64,000 nucleotides of DNA from a virus. The position numbers and the translations under genes were made by a program. Positions 38,764 through 45,670 of this stretch are shown piece after piece. The DNA lies in the IMG/VR virus record IMGVR_UViG_3300046168_000082, positions 1-64,000 of that record. The stretch is one strand, 5' to 3'. How positions within the stretch are numbered: the first letter of the stretch is position 1; the number at the start of each line of letters is the position of its first letter. The notes under the pieces are model-generated. The model was not told the origin of the DNA, did not search any database, and was given only the letters and a program-made list of their open reading frames with translations.

Positions 38764-38974
38764 AATTAGAATAATGATATTAAACATCGTTAACGGAAAC
38801 ATTCGCTATGCGAATCCCGCAGATCCAATGAATGTCAAGAAAGCTGAAGACTTGGGTATTGATTACTTCACTACTCAATCAGCGGAAGAAGTCTTAGATG
38901 ATATCATTACAGACTTGACAAGCTTGCAAGATGAGCTTAGGATAGAATCATCTTTTCAATCAGCACAACTATAA
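38750..38974 (+). CDS. small hypothetical protein (74 aa)
   Basis: Overlaps the preceding gene by 14 nt. Helical and acidic with AEDLGIDYFTTQSAEEVLDD. Unknown. Confidence 0.5.
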   Translation: MTQSEIRIMILNIVNGNIRYANPADPMNVKKAEDLGIDYFTTQSAEEVLDDIITDLTSLQDELRIESSFQSAQL

Positions 38975-38996
38975 CACACAGGACACAAGGAGAAAA

Positions 38997-39990
38997 ATGA
39001 CAACTATAGCACAATTACAAACCAAAAAAAGAAAAAGCAAGAAAACTACTTCTTTGCAAGTTAACCAAAGCAAAGTTACCGCAGAAAAACAATTCAACAA
39101 AATTTTTAAACAAAAAGAGTTTAAGCATTTTATCTACGATTTTGGTGTCAAAGATTTACCTTTGCTCGATCATATGCTATCCGATCAAGTAAACAATCCC
39201 TCAAGAAATCGTGGCAAAGCAGATGACAACATCAAGAGATTATTTCGTTGTCTTCAAGCGGGTCAATGGTTTTTCGAGTCAATCGACATTCTCATCAATG
39301 AAAGAGGCGAGCTTCTTAATGGTCAACATACATTGGAGGCTATTAACCAACACCTTCTTGACGCAAAAAACACCAAGAGATGCTGTAGTGAAAGTTGGCT
39401 TCAAGTTAGGAGTTGATTCAAGAGCAATGCCTTATCTCGACACTCAAAAGAAAAGAAGTCCACATCAAAATCTTAGAATTAAACAAGGTGGTGTGGATAT
39501 TAAACTTAATCGAGCACAAGAGTATATTGTATTAACTGAAGGTAAAAATTTAGTACATGGTTCTCCTTTCGCTAAAGGTAAGATCGTAAACTTTTTTGAA
39601 TACGATAGCGTTATTAAAAAGCATTCTAGTATGTTAAACAGAGTGTTTGGTAATCGAGTATTCTGCTCAGACTTTCCTCATATTGGCATCAGTTACCCTT
39701 TGTTCTGTGTTGCCAAAGAAGATGAAGAGCTTGCAAACACTATTCTTGATGAGATTTGCGACATTCATAACGAAAGCAATCGAGGAGTCTCAAAATGGTA
39801 TCCTTATGAGAAACAAATTCCTGTAGAGCACGAATTGATAGAAAAGTTTAGACAAGAAAAACATCTCAAAATGTCAGGAATGACAAGCAAGACGGGCAGA
39901 GATTGTTATCGTGCCGAAGAGTTTTATCCATTAGCAGTTAATTGGTTAGTTGAGAAGTGCGATCTTGATCGCAACATTTTTCCAAAATGA
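38997..39990 (+). CDS. ParB-like/nucleoid-fold phage protein, apparent frameshift
   Basis: AAGGAG lies 9 nt before ATG 38997. The first frame (to 39416) encodes NPSRNRGKADDNIKRLFRCL and ERGELLNGQHTLEAI, the G-x-x-x-x-x-G-Q-H-T/R-L core of a ParB-nuclease-like phage family. The second frame (open to 39990) continues with VVKVGFKLGVDSRAMPYLDT and KKRSPHQNLRI, the expected next blocks. Removing one A from AAAAAA at 39365-39370 restores a single frame. Function of the family uncertain; it may bind DNA or nucleotides. Confidence 0.72.
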
Positions 39991-40315
39991 ATTATTACAT
40001 AAAACAAGCAAACTCACTCGAAATGGCTTTTTACATTGGTAAAACCAGGAAAAACCCCTTCACCCAAAGGGGTAATCCTACCAACAAGACAATCTGTCAA
40101 TGGATCAAAGATTATGGTGAAATTGCATGGACACACTTATGGTTATACCCGAATACGCATTGCACAATGAATACGGAGAAACTTATCTCATAAATTGTTT
40201 CAAAGAAAAATTTAGCAATTTAAAATTATTGAATGTAGCCACGCCACATTCGGGAGCAATTAATTACGATAAAAAATCTGAGTTAATTATTGACAAACTC
40301 AAGAAAATGCTTTAG
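39987..40315 (+). CDS. GIY-YIG-like small protein, apparent frameshift
   Basis: First frame 39987-40193: MNYYIKQANSLEMAFYIGKT then NPTNKTICQWIKDYGEIAW, resembling the GIY-YIG start (YYI..., AFYIGK). Conserved continuation in another frame (to 40315): IPEYALHNEYGETYLINCF with the typical E, then SNLKLLNVATPHSG. One base missing near TTATACC (about 40145) would join them. GIY-YIG nucleases are common phage mobile enzymes; here catalysis is uncertain. Confidence 0.55.
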
Positions 40316-40318
40316 TGT
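40290..40318 (+). promoter_or_regulatory. promoter with SD leader
   Basis: TTGACA, 17 nt, TAGTGT; leader of about 23 nt with GAAAGGA before ATG 40347. Confidence 0.75.
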
Positions 40319-40346
40319 TTAACTAAATCACAACGAAAGGAAAATC

Positions 40347-40775
40347 ATGACAGCAGTATTAGACACACCCGAACAAATCGAAATGTTTCGCTACAAAACT
40401 CTTCTCAGAGGTTTAAGGCTTGAGACTTTAGGTATGCAAATGAGTCGAGGCAGATCTTGCTATTCTATCATCAAACAAGAGTTTGGTCTCAAAGGTAGCA
40501 AGCAAAAAGTTTTTGATCAATTTAAACTTATGTTAGAACAAGTAGAACGAAAGGGCAGTATAATGACAGCATCACAAGTAGAAGCGAGAGTAGAGAGTTG
40601 GAATTGGAACATGAATATCTTTGAGATTTATGATGAACTTAGAGATGGGCATACGAGAAAACAACAAGAGGATTTACTTTCTTTTGCCTATCGTTACTTT
40701 AACAAAGATAAAATGATTTTAGAGCTTGCGTCTCACTTCGGAGTCTATAACATAGAGGATAATGAAAATGAATAA
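40347..40775 (+). CDS. conserved phage protein, MSRGRSCYSIIK type (142 aa)
   Basis: LRLETLGMQMSRGRSCYSII followed by EFGLKGSKQKVFDQFKLML is a block seen in small proteins of many large phages (G-M-x-x-S-R-G-R-S-x-Y). Here it is extended by a C-terminal helical domain. Function unknown. Confidence 0.65.
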   Translation: MTAVLDTPEQIEMFRYKTLLRGLRLETLGMQMSRGRSCYSIIKQEFGLKGSKQKVFDQFKLMLEQVERKGSIMTASQVEARVESWNWNMNIFEIYDELRDGHTRKQQEDLLSFAYRYFNKDKMILELASHFGVYNIEDNENE

Positions 40776-41002
40776 TTACATAGAAGCAACCTGCATCGGC
40801 AGTCCGCTAGATTTACCTGAATACAACGAAGATACTGAGCAATACGAAGTTTTCTTCGAAGAAAATTACGACGAGTTTAAACCCGTACTTTGAGAGAGAT
40901 ATTATTTCTTATAGTTGCGAAGACGCTGAGGAAGCGACTGAGATCTACAACTATTACAACCAAAATCCCGTACAAGAAGAACATGAAGAAATTGTTTCTT
41001 AA
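40768..41002 (+). CDS. acidic hypothetical protein, apparent frameshift
   Basis: ATG 40768 overlaps the previous stop. The frame stops at 40893 after EENYDEFKPVL, but with one C removed from CCC at 40882-40884 it continues YFERDIISYSCEDAEEATEI to TAA at 41002, the same acidic style. A consensus error or recent mutation. Confidence 0.5.
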
Positions 41003-41216
41003 AATACTCCGTTGGTTTACTCCGATATATCAAATAGTATATCACACCAAAGACGGCAGAACAGAAATGTACACAATCACCCCGCCAAAACATGAAAATG
41101 AATTTGGCAACAAGCAAGAAGGCAAGTCAGTCGTTGGCTTCAGGTCCTTCTGCCTAAATCGTGGTGGTATTCGTTCATTTCGCTACAATCAAATAATCTC
41201 ATTAAACAAAATTTAA
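40983..41216 (+). CDS. conserved phage protein with VVGFRSFCLNRGGIRSFRY (77 aa)
   Basis: ATG 40983. TKDGRTEMYTITPPKHENEF then VVGFRSFCLNRGGIRSFRYN matches a small phage family with a WYL-like beta pattern (V-G-F-R-A/S-Y/F-C-x-N-R-x-x-R-S-F-R-Y). May sense a ligand or nucleic acid; role unknown. Confidence 0.6.
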   Translation: MKKLFLKILRWFTPIYQIVYHTKDGRTEMYTITPPKHENEFGNKQEGKSVVGFRSFCLNRGGIRSFRYNQIISLNKI

Positions 41217-41218
41217 TC

Positions 41219-41381
41219 ATGAAGAAAAAAGTTAAAAATAAAGATTCACTACAAGATAGCTTAAGAAGATTCGGGCACATGCTCGCAATTAGAGAGAGAA
41301 GGGGCGACGGCATCAGAAGAGTACAAAGCAAAAGCAAGCTCTCACGAATCGATGTTAAGAAAGCTCTATAATCGAGCGTAA
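41219..41381 (+). CDS. small basic protein, apparent frameshift
   Basis: ATG 41219; the direct frame ends at 41371. Removing one G from GGGG at 41301-41304 gives a smoother product ending ASEEYKAKASSHESMLRKLY-NRA with TAA at 41379-41381, whose stop is part of repeat copy 4. Unknown function. Confidence 0.45.
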
Positions 41382-41451
41382 GTCCTTAACATCAGTCCAC
41401 TTAGGTGGCTGGGCTGCCGCGCAGCATAAGTGCTTGATATTCAATGAGTTA
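41378..41451 (+). repeat. 73-bp palindromic repeat, copy 4
   Basis: Left arm GTAAGTCCTTAACATCAGTC, core GGCTGCCGCG, right arm ATAAGTGCTTGATATTCAAT then GAGTTA. Followed by TTAATTCACTTTTTTCTTGC and a promoter. Confidence 0.85.
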
Positions 41452-41478
41452 AAAATGTCATTTTAATTCACTTTTTTC

Positions 41479-41508
41479 TTGCGTCTGGTAGTCTTTTCTG
41501 CGATAGTG
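41479..41508 (+). promoter_or_regulatory. leaderless-type promoter after repeat copy 4
   Basis: TTGCGT, 18 nt, GATAGT (TAGTGT overlaps), about 5 nt to ATG 41514. Confidence 0.6.
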
Positions 41509-41513
41509 TAAGC

Positions 41514-41720
41514 ATGAAACGAATAGTAAAAATCCTAATGGAGCGTGACGGACTTTCCCTCGAAGACGCTACTCACCAAACCGCAACTTTTTTTAGAGAA
41601 ATGTCTGAAGACATCGCAATGGGTGGTGACCCTTTCGAGTGGGAGCATTCGTTCACTAGTGAGTTTTCTCTAGAGCCAGATTTTTTTGAAGATCTTATTT
41701 TTTCGCTTGCAATTGCATAA
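41514..41720 (+). CDS. conserved small phage protein (68 aa)
   Basis: ILMERDGLSLEDATHQTATF then EMSEDIAMGGDPFEWEHSFT is the pattern of a small helical family frequent in phages (D-G-L-S-x-E-E-A). Function unknown. Confidence 0.6.
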   Translation: MKRIVKILMERDGLSLEDATHQTATFFREMSEDIAMGGDPFEWEHSFTSEFSLEPDFFEDLIFSLAIA

Positions 41721-41735
41721 AAATTTGTTTAGTTT
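41707..41735 (+). promoter_or_regulatory. leaderless-type promoter of GP88-like gene
   Basis: TTGCAA, 17 nt, TAGTTT, 6 nt to ATG 41742; the -35 is inside the preceding gene. Confidence 0.7.
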
Positions 41736-41741
41736 TATATC

Positions 41742-42479
41742 ATGAATCTATTATCAAACCCATCTAAAATGCCTTGTTTAGGCTTTAACATTCCCGCTTT
41801 CAAGTATTGCCCAGCAGCTCAACTTATGGCAAAAGTCAAAGACAAAGCAAAAAAGTTTATTTGTGATGCTTGTTATGCTTGCAAAGGTTTTTATATGTTT
41901 GCCAATGTCAAACAAAGCTTGCAAGACAAAGCAAATTTTGTCACCAAGTCTTTACATCGAGACAATGGGCAAACTTTTGTAAATGAGATATCCAAGCAAA
42001 TTACTAAAAAGTATTTTGACAAGCAAGGCAACAAAAAAGTTTTAAAGAATGTCAACACAGATCTTTTTCGCGTTCATGATTCAGGAGATCTTTTTTCCCC
42101 AAAGTATATTGAGGCGTGGATTAAGATTTGCGAAAACTTTCCTTCAATTCGCTTTTGGTTTCCAACTCGTGAGTGGGCAAGGGATAGTCAATTGCCTTCA
42201 CTTCGCAAGCTTGCAAGTTTAAAGAATGTTTGCTTAAAACCAAGTGCTTTATATGTTGATGAACCCGCTCCACAAATCGATGGTCTAGATGCGGGAACTT
42301 CCGTCTATAGCTCAAAAGAGAAAGCCGAGCAAGATGGTCATTTTGTTTGCCCCGCAACTTATGTTAAGGGCGAAGACGGCAAGATTTTAGCAACTTGTAA
42401 AGCTCATAATTGCAACTTATGCTTTATCAAAGGGATGCAAAAAAGGTATTGCATATTTAGCTCATTAATCTATAATTAA
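41742..42479 (+). CDS. GP88-like Cys-rich phage protein, C-terminal frameshift
   Basis: Shares blocks with the mycobacteriophage gene product 88 family: LLSNPSKMPCLGFNIPAFKY, CDACYACKGFYMF, TDLFRVHDSGDLFSPKYIEA, IRFWFPTREWARD and CKAHNCNLCF. The Cys clusters suggest a metal or Fe-S site. The visible end (RYCIFSSLIYN) is unlike the family; removing one A from the AAAAAA at 42439-42444 gives KGIAYLAH and a stop at 42468, closer to the usual Tyr-x-x-His ending. Activity unknown. Confidence 0.72.
   Translation: MNLLSNPSKMPCLGFNIPAFKYCPAAQLMAKVKDKAKKFICDACYACKGFYMFANVKQSLQDKANFVTKSLHRDNGQTFVNEISKQITKKYFDKQGNKKVLKNVNTDLFRVHDSGDLFSPKYIEAWIKICENFPSIRFWFPTREWARDSQLPSLRKLASLKNVCLKPSALYVDEPAPQIDGLDAGTSVYSSKEKAEQDGHFVCPATYVKGEDGKILATCKAHNCNLCFIKGMQKRYCIFSSLIYN
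42449..42476 (+). promoter_or_regulatory. leaderless-type promoter
   Basis: TTGCAT, 16 nt, TATAAT, 7 nt to ATG 42484. Confidence 0.65.
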
Positions 42480-42483
42480 AGCC

Positions 42484-42665
42484 ATGAATGAAGAAACTTA
42501 TTTTGACTCAGCCCAAGGAATTGACATTTCACAAGATCGTGCCTTAGCAAGAATTAGCAAGGCACGGACATTACTTCAAGTGAAGAAATTATTGAATTCT
42601 TTGAAGACATGGGTGACAAGGAAGGTTACTCAGCCCAAAAAGTTCTTGAGTGGTTAGGCTACTAA
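42484..42665 (+). CDS. small conserved phage protein, apparent frameshift
   Basis: The promoter fixes ATG 42484: NEETYFDSAQGIDISQDRAL. The direct frame degenerates after RISKAR and ends at 42657. Inserting one G at the GG of 42561-42562 continues as TDITSSEEIIEFFEDMGDKE then YSAQKVLEWLGY, the usual end of this small phage family (x-V-L-x-WLGY). So the gene is interrupted by one missing base. Confidence 0.6.
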
Positions 42666-42735
42666 AGCCTTGACCATCAAGCACTTAGGGGCGCGGCAGC
42701 CGCCCAAGCTAACTGCCTGTTAGTCAACGACTTGC
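42663..42735 (+). repeat. 73-bp palindromic repeat, copy 5
   Basis: Left arm TAAAGCCTTGACCATCAAGC, core GCGGCAGCCG, right arm TAACTGCCTGTTAGTCAACG then ACTTGC. Its first TAA is the stop of the preceding gene. Followed by GCAAGCATTTTTATTTAAC and a promoter. Confidence 0.8.
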
Positions 42736-42761
42736 GCAAGCATTTTTATTTAACTTTTTTC

Positions 42762-42790
42762 TTGCGTTAATTGTAAAAAGAGTTTAATGT
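42762..42790 (+). promoter_or_regulatory. leaderless-type promoter after repeat copy 5
   Basis: TTGCGT, 17 nt, TAATGT, 6 nt to ATG 42797. Confidence 0.75.
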
Positions 42791-42796
42791 GTTTAT

Positions 42797-43192
42797 ATGA
42801 TTAACTACGACATACCAGACTCAATCTCACAATTCAACCCACAACCTTCTATGCTAGATTTTGACGATTTAGATTTTCAACCACATCGTGGTGCTGATGA
42901 TGCAGTCCAAGCAAGACTTGACTTTGGCAACGGGCTAGAAATTTCTGTTGTTGCAGGTAATGACGATAGAAGAGGATTATATGGTAGTGTGAAAGAAGAT
43001 TTATACGAAGTTGCAATCTTTGATAAAAACGGCATGATTCCACTTTCTCCTTCTGACGATGTTGTCGGATGGCAATCTCCCGCCCAAGTATCTATCTTAA
43101 TGGCAAAAGCTCAAGTCGAAGGAAGTGTTTGGGTTGACGAGCTAATCGAAGACAAAGCAGAATTTAGAAGAGATTTAGGACTTGACGACTAA
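42797..43192 (+). CDS. hypothetical protein (131 aa)
   Basis: Start at the predicted +1. DDAVQARLDFGNGLEISVVA then LYEVAIFDKNGMIPLSPSDD, WVDELIEDKAEF: a beta sandwich-like pattern common in small early phage proteins. Its end carries the next -35. Function unknown. Confidence 0.6.
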   Translation: MINYDIPDSISQFNPQPSMLDFDDLDFQPHRGADDAVQARLDFGNGLEISVVAGNDDRRGLYGSVKEDLYEVAIFDKNGMIPLSPSDDVVGWQSPAQVSILMAKAQVEGSVWVDELIEDKAEFRRDLGLDD

Positions 43193-43210
43193 ACCAAATT
43201 AAACTATATT
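43182..43210 (+). promoter_or_regulatory. leaderless-type promoter
   Basis: TTGACG, 17 nt, TATATT, 6 nt to ATG 43217. Confidence 0.8.
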
Positions 43211-43216
43211 ATTACT

Positions 43217-43480
43217 ATGACAGAAGAACAAAGAATATCAATTATCCGACACGCTCACCAAAATTCTCAAAAGATTTGTCCTCCAAAATCTATTCAAGAG
43301 TTTATTGGTGATATTTTAGTCGAACAATTAGTAACCGAGCATGGTTTGCTTGATACTCAAAAAGAAGATCTAGCAGACGAGTCTCAATTTCTCTTCACTG
43401 ATTCAGCAGAAAACATTGATGAGGAAGACGAACAATTCGGAATATCCGATGAAATGAAAGGAATATATCATGATAGTTGA
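43217..43480 (+). CDS. hypothetical acidic protein (87 aa)
   Basis: ISIIRHAHQNSQKICPPKSI then FIGDILVEQLVTEHGLLD and an acidic tail (ENIDEEDEQFG). Unknown. The tail overlaps a membrane micropeptide ORF. Confidence 0.55.
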   Translation: MTEEQRISIIRHAHQNSQKICPPKSIQEFIGDILVEQLVTEHGLLDTQKEDLADESQFLFTDSAENIDEEDEQFGISDEMKGIYHDS

Positions 43481-43547
43481 ATTATTATTTTTCACTCCTT
43501 GGCTTTTTGTTTTCTACTTAATGTGGCAAGATTTAAAAGAGGAATGA
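43470..43547 (+). CDS. membrane micropeptide (25 aa)
   Basis: ATG 43470 overlaps the preceding gene; MIVELLFFTPWLFVFYLMWQ is one membrane helix, then DLKEE. Coupled with the next micropeptide (ATGATG at its stop). Confidence 0.4.
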   Translation: MIVELLFFTPWLFVFYLMWQDLKEE

Positions 43548-43600
43548 TGCCATTAATAATAATTATGGCAATTTTATTATTTTTTTATATATCAGATTAA
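43544..43600 (+). CDS. membrane micropeptide (18 aa)
   Basis: Starts inside the previous stop (GGAATGATG). PLIIIMAILLFFYISD is wholly hydrophobic. Very short, so uncertain. Confidence 0.3.
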   Translation: MMPLIIIMAILLFFYISD

Positions 43601-43661
43601 ATAGGGCAAATATCAAATAAACTTTTAGTAGTAGTTAGGTTGTCTGGATTAGTCCCCCGCT

Positions 43662-43735
43662 CTAAGTTGCTGATTATCAAGCACTTAGGGTGGGCGGCTG
43701 CCGCGATCATAAGTGCTTAACATTCAACGACTTAC
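43662..43735 (+). repeat. 73-bp palindromic repeat, copy 6
   Basis: Left arm CTAAGTTGCTGATTATCAAG, core GGCGGCTGCCGCG, right arm ATAAGTGCTTAACATTCAAC then GACTTAC. Followed by GAAAGCATTTTTATTC and a promoter. Confidence 0.85.
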
Positions 43736-43760
43736 GAAAGCATTTTTATTCATTTTTTTC

Positions 43761-43789
43761 TTGTGTATTTTTATTTTTTCGCTTAGTCT
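43761..43789 (+). promoter_or_regulatory. leaderless-type promoter after repeat copy 6
   Basis: TTGTGT, 17 nt, TAGTCT, 6 nt to ATG 43796. Confidence 0.7.
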
Positions 43790-43795
43790 GTATGT

Positions 43796-44002
43796 ATGAA
43801 ACATTCAGAGAGCGGAACCAAAAAGATATTAAAGCAGTTACGGAAATGTCCCGATATTAAAGACATCCGTGCCACGGCAAAAGGTCACATGATCCTTGCT
43901 CAAAATGGGGAGCAATTACTTGTGCATTTTAGTGCCAAAGCTTTTCATCCATTGCGTAGGTGGTTAAAAAGAAACACTTCGCTAAAAGCGTTAAAATTTT
44001 AG
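43796..44002 (+). CDS. HicA-like small basic protein (68 aa)
   Basis: GTKKILKQLRKCPDIKDIRA then TAKGHMILAQNGEQLLVHFS and a basic C-terminal helix follow the order of HicA-type double-stranded RNA-binding folds (K-x-L-x-x-x, G-x-G-H-x, then strand and helix). No HicB-like gene is adjacent, so it need not be a toxin. Confidence 0.5.
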   Translation: MKHSESGTKKILKQLRKCPDIKDIRATAKGHMILAQNGEQLLVHFSAKAFHPLRRWLKRNTSLKALKF

Positions 44003-44009
44003 TTTTAGC

Positions 44010-44038
44010 TTGCAATTATTTTAAATTTAGTTTACTTT
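44010..44038 (+). promoter_or_regulatory. leaderless-type promoter
   Basis: TTGCAA, 17 nt, TACTTT, 6 nt to ATG 44045. Confidence 0.65.
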
Positions 44039-44044
44039 ACTATT

Positions 44045-44230
44045 ATGGAAACATTAAAAGACTTACTTAACAGAATTAACGAACTTCAGGAAATCATCGA
44101 CAGGGAGACCCCTGACGCAGACGCAGGATGCGATTGGTCAAAGTCTCTCGTTATTAACGCTGAGGTAGAAAAGGATCAAGTCCAAGACATGATCGACAAA
44201 TTAGCTATTAACTCTCAACTTGTTTATTAA
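44045..44230 (+). CDS. small helical protein (61 aa)
   Basis: LKDLLNRINELQEIIDRETP then an acidic linker and a second helix (AEVEKDQVQDMIDKLAINS): a helical hairpin. Slightly GC-richer codons than neighbours. Unknown. Confidence 0.5.
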   Translation: METLKDLLNRINELQEIIDRETPDADAGCDWSKSLVINAEVEKDQVQDMIDKLAINSQLVY

Positions 44231-44232
44231 TT

Positions 44233-44454
44233 ATGGATACTTACAACGGCTGGAAAAACTGGGCGACCTGGAATGTTGCTCTTTGGTTAGGGAATGACGA
44301 ATATCTTTACAAACTTTCTCGTAGATTTGTTCATTACAAAGATCTTGCAAATACGCTAATAGAAATGGGTAGCCCTTGTACGCCTGACGGGGCAAGGTAT
44401 GCAGACGAAGACTTAGATACCTACGCCCTCGATGAATGGTTGCAAGAAGAGTAA
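44233..44454 (+). CDS. conserved phage protein, NGWKNWATWNVALW type (73 aa)
   Basis: YNGWKNWATWNVALWLGNDE at the start, then TPDGARYADEDLDTYALDEW, is the signature of a small phage family (tentatively DUF7249). Function unknown. Its TAA is the first TAA of repeat copy 7. Confidence 0.7.
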   Translation: MDTYNGWKNWATWNVALWLGNDEYLYKLSRRFVHYKDLANTLIEMGSPCTPDGARYADEDLDTYALDEWLQEE

Positions 44455-44523
44455 GTCGTTGATTACCAAGCACTTAGGTGCTTGGCAGCCGCGCTCGTAA
44501 GAGCTTGGCTATCAGTGATTTAT
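44451..44523 (+). repeat. 73-bp palindromic repeat, copy 7
   Basis: Left arm GTAAGTCGTTGATTACCAAG, core TTGGCAGCCGCG, right arm GTAAGAGCTTGGCTATCAGT then GATTTA. Lies between convergent genes and begins in the stop codon of the left one. Confidence 0.8.
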
Positions 44524-44531
44524 GAATCGTT

Positions 44532-44778
44532 TTATTCGGTTAGCATTTCTACTTTTACTGCATTGTTTGCAATGTTGTTAATTTCGGTCATCCATTTATC
44601 AACATTTTCATTGAACACTTTTCCATCGCCTGAAATGTTTTCTGCAACTGTGTTTTTAATGGCTCTTGCTTGAGCCGCAATGTCCAAGAGTGCTCTTGAC
44701 AAGTTGTAAGCTTGATGATTTTTGTATGAATCGTTTTCTATTAAGTCAACGATTGAGATGGTGTCTTTATTAGCTCAT
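44532..44778 (-). CDS. helical hypothetical protein, apparent frameshift at codon 2-3
   Basis: The minus-strand promoter places the start at ATG 44778, where the frame reads ATG AGC TAA. Skipping one base in that AGCTAAT opens a long frame, NKDTISIVDLIENDSYKNHQ through AYNLSRALLDIAAQARAIKN, ending TAA at 44532. Helical. One extra base here would explain it. Confidence 0.5.
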
Positions 44779-44784
44779 AAACAC

Positions 44785-44813
44785 AATGTAAACTAGCGGT
44801 GCGTGTTTTGCAA
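44785..44813 (-). promoter_or_regulatory. leaderless-type promoter (minus strand)
   Basis: On minus: TTGCAA, 17 nt, TACATT, 6 nt to ATG 44778. Points to a start codon whose frame is immediately closed, indicating a frameshift. Confidence 0.65.
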
Positions 44814-44943
44814 GCAAATACGGATTTATTTTCACTTTTTTTTCGTTTTTTTATTTAGTTGCAAATAGCCTAATAGTGCAACTTTATAGGAGTAGCAGGA
44901 TTGTACAACTTTATAGTTGGCACACTTCCTGAACACCCGTTCT

Positions 44944-45016
44944 GTAAGTCGTTGTTTAGCAAGCTGTTACGAGAGCGGCAGCCGCCGCCCTAAGTGCTTG
45001 GTTATCAGTCACTTAG
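44944..45016 (+). repeat. 73-bp palindromic repeat, copy 8
   Basis: Left arm GTAAGTCGTTGTTTAGCAAG, core GCGGCAGCCGCC, right arm TAAGTGCTTGGTTATCAGTC then ACTTAG. Nearly identical to copy 9. Confidence 0.85.
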
Positions 45017-45026
45017 GAGGCTAAGT

Positions 45027-45200
45027 TTAGCGATGTGCTAAACCTTCCAATTGTGCTATTTGTTTGTCCAATTCTATTTGAATGGCTTCTATATCCGAAG
45101 CTTTCTTTTTATTGTTCAATTTCATAGCTTTTACCCTTTCGTTATTTAAAGCCATGATTTGTATTTTAAGTTTATTTATTGTATTTTTTATGTATTCCAT
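45027..45200 (-). CDS. coiled-coil microprotein (57 aa)
   Basis: ATG 45200 overlaps the TAA of the preceding minus gene (TAATG). Helical, heptad-like (MEYIKNTINKLKIQIMALNN, IEAIQIELDKQIAQLEGL). Ends just before repeat copy 8. Confidence 0.5.
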   Translation of the reverse strand: MEYIKNTINKLKIQIMALNNERVKAMKLNNKKKASDIEAIQIELDKQIAQLEGLAHR

Positions 45201-45514
45201 TATACTAGCTCCTCCTCTGCTAAAACTTTGATTCTATCCTCGAAGCATTCGTCAATTTCAGAATCGCTTTCAATGAAGTCTTCTATTTCTTTATTTGTGA
45301 AGGTTAAACTTGTTGGCTTGTCATTATCATCTAATTGCTCAACTTTAAGAACTCTTGCGTTTGTGAAGATGTCCCACTCGTCAAAGTCATGTTCTATTTT
45401 AGCTTGAACTAAGAGTGTTCCAAAGTCTCCGAAGAGAACGATGTCGAATGTTCCACCATGTATGCCGTTCGAGTCTACGCTCTCGGCACTTTCGAATTGT
45501 AATGTCTTTGTCAT
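45200..45514 (-). CDS. hypothetical acidic protein (104 aa)
   Basis: Start ATG 45514 (MTKTLQFESAESVDSNG) chosen because the promoter ends just upstream; an ATG at 45574 would lie upstream of it. GGTFDIVLFGDFGTLLVQAK is beta-rich, the end strongly acidic. Unknown. Confidence 0.55.
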   Translation of the reverse strand: MTKTLQFESAESVDSNGIHGGTFDIVLFGDFGTLLVQAKIEHDFDEWDIFTNARVLKVEQLDDNDKPTSLTFTNKEIEDFIESDSEIDECFEDRIKVLAEEELV

Positions 45515-45522
45515 ATAACTAC

Positions 45523-45551
45523 ATAGTAAACCACAAAACAAAAGAACGCAA
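45523..45551 (-). promoter_or_regulatory. near-leaderless promoter (minus strand)
   Basis: On minus: TTGCGT, 17 nt, TACTAT, 8 nt to ATG 45514; preceded on the minus strand by repeat copy 9 and a T-rich spacer, the mirror of copies 3-6. Confidence 0.6.
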
Positions 45552-45587
45552 GAAAAAAGCGATTTATTTTGCATTTATTTTACTTTC

Positions 45588-45660
45588 GTAAGTCGTTGTT
45601 TAGCAAGCTGTTACGAGAGCGGCAGCCGCCTCCCTAAGTGCTTGGTGGTCAGTCACTTAG
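45588..45660 (-). repeat. 73-bp palindromic repeat, copy 9
   Basis: Plus-strand reading: GTAAGTCGTTGTTTAGCAAG, core GCGGCAGCCGCC, TAAGTGCTTGGTGGTCAGTC then ACTTAG. On minus it is followed by the promoter at 45523-45551. Confidence 0.85.
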
Positions 45661-45670
45661 GAGGCTAGTA

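Noticed and set aside
42484-42657. Programmed -1 frameshift in the 42484 gene
   Set aside because: No X-XXY-YYZ slippery heptamer or following pseudoknot; seven similar breaks nearby make sequence error or mutation more likely.
35569-45660. CRISPR array
   Set aside because: The repeats are 0.6-2.9 kb apart with genes between them; there are no short regular spacers.
35569-45660. Integron attC sites
   Set aside because: Cassette-like layout, but the ends read GTAAGT...ACTTAC, without the RYYYAAC/GTTRRRY core pair in the correct positions, and no integron integrase is visible.
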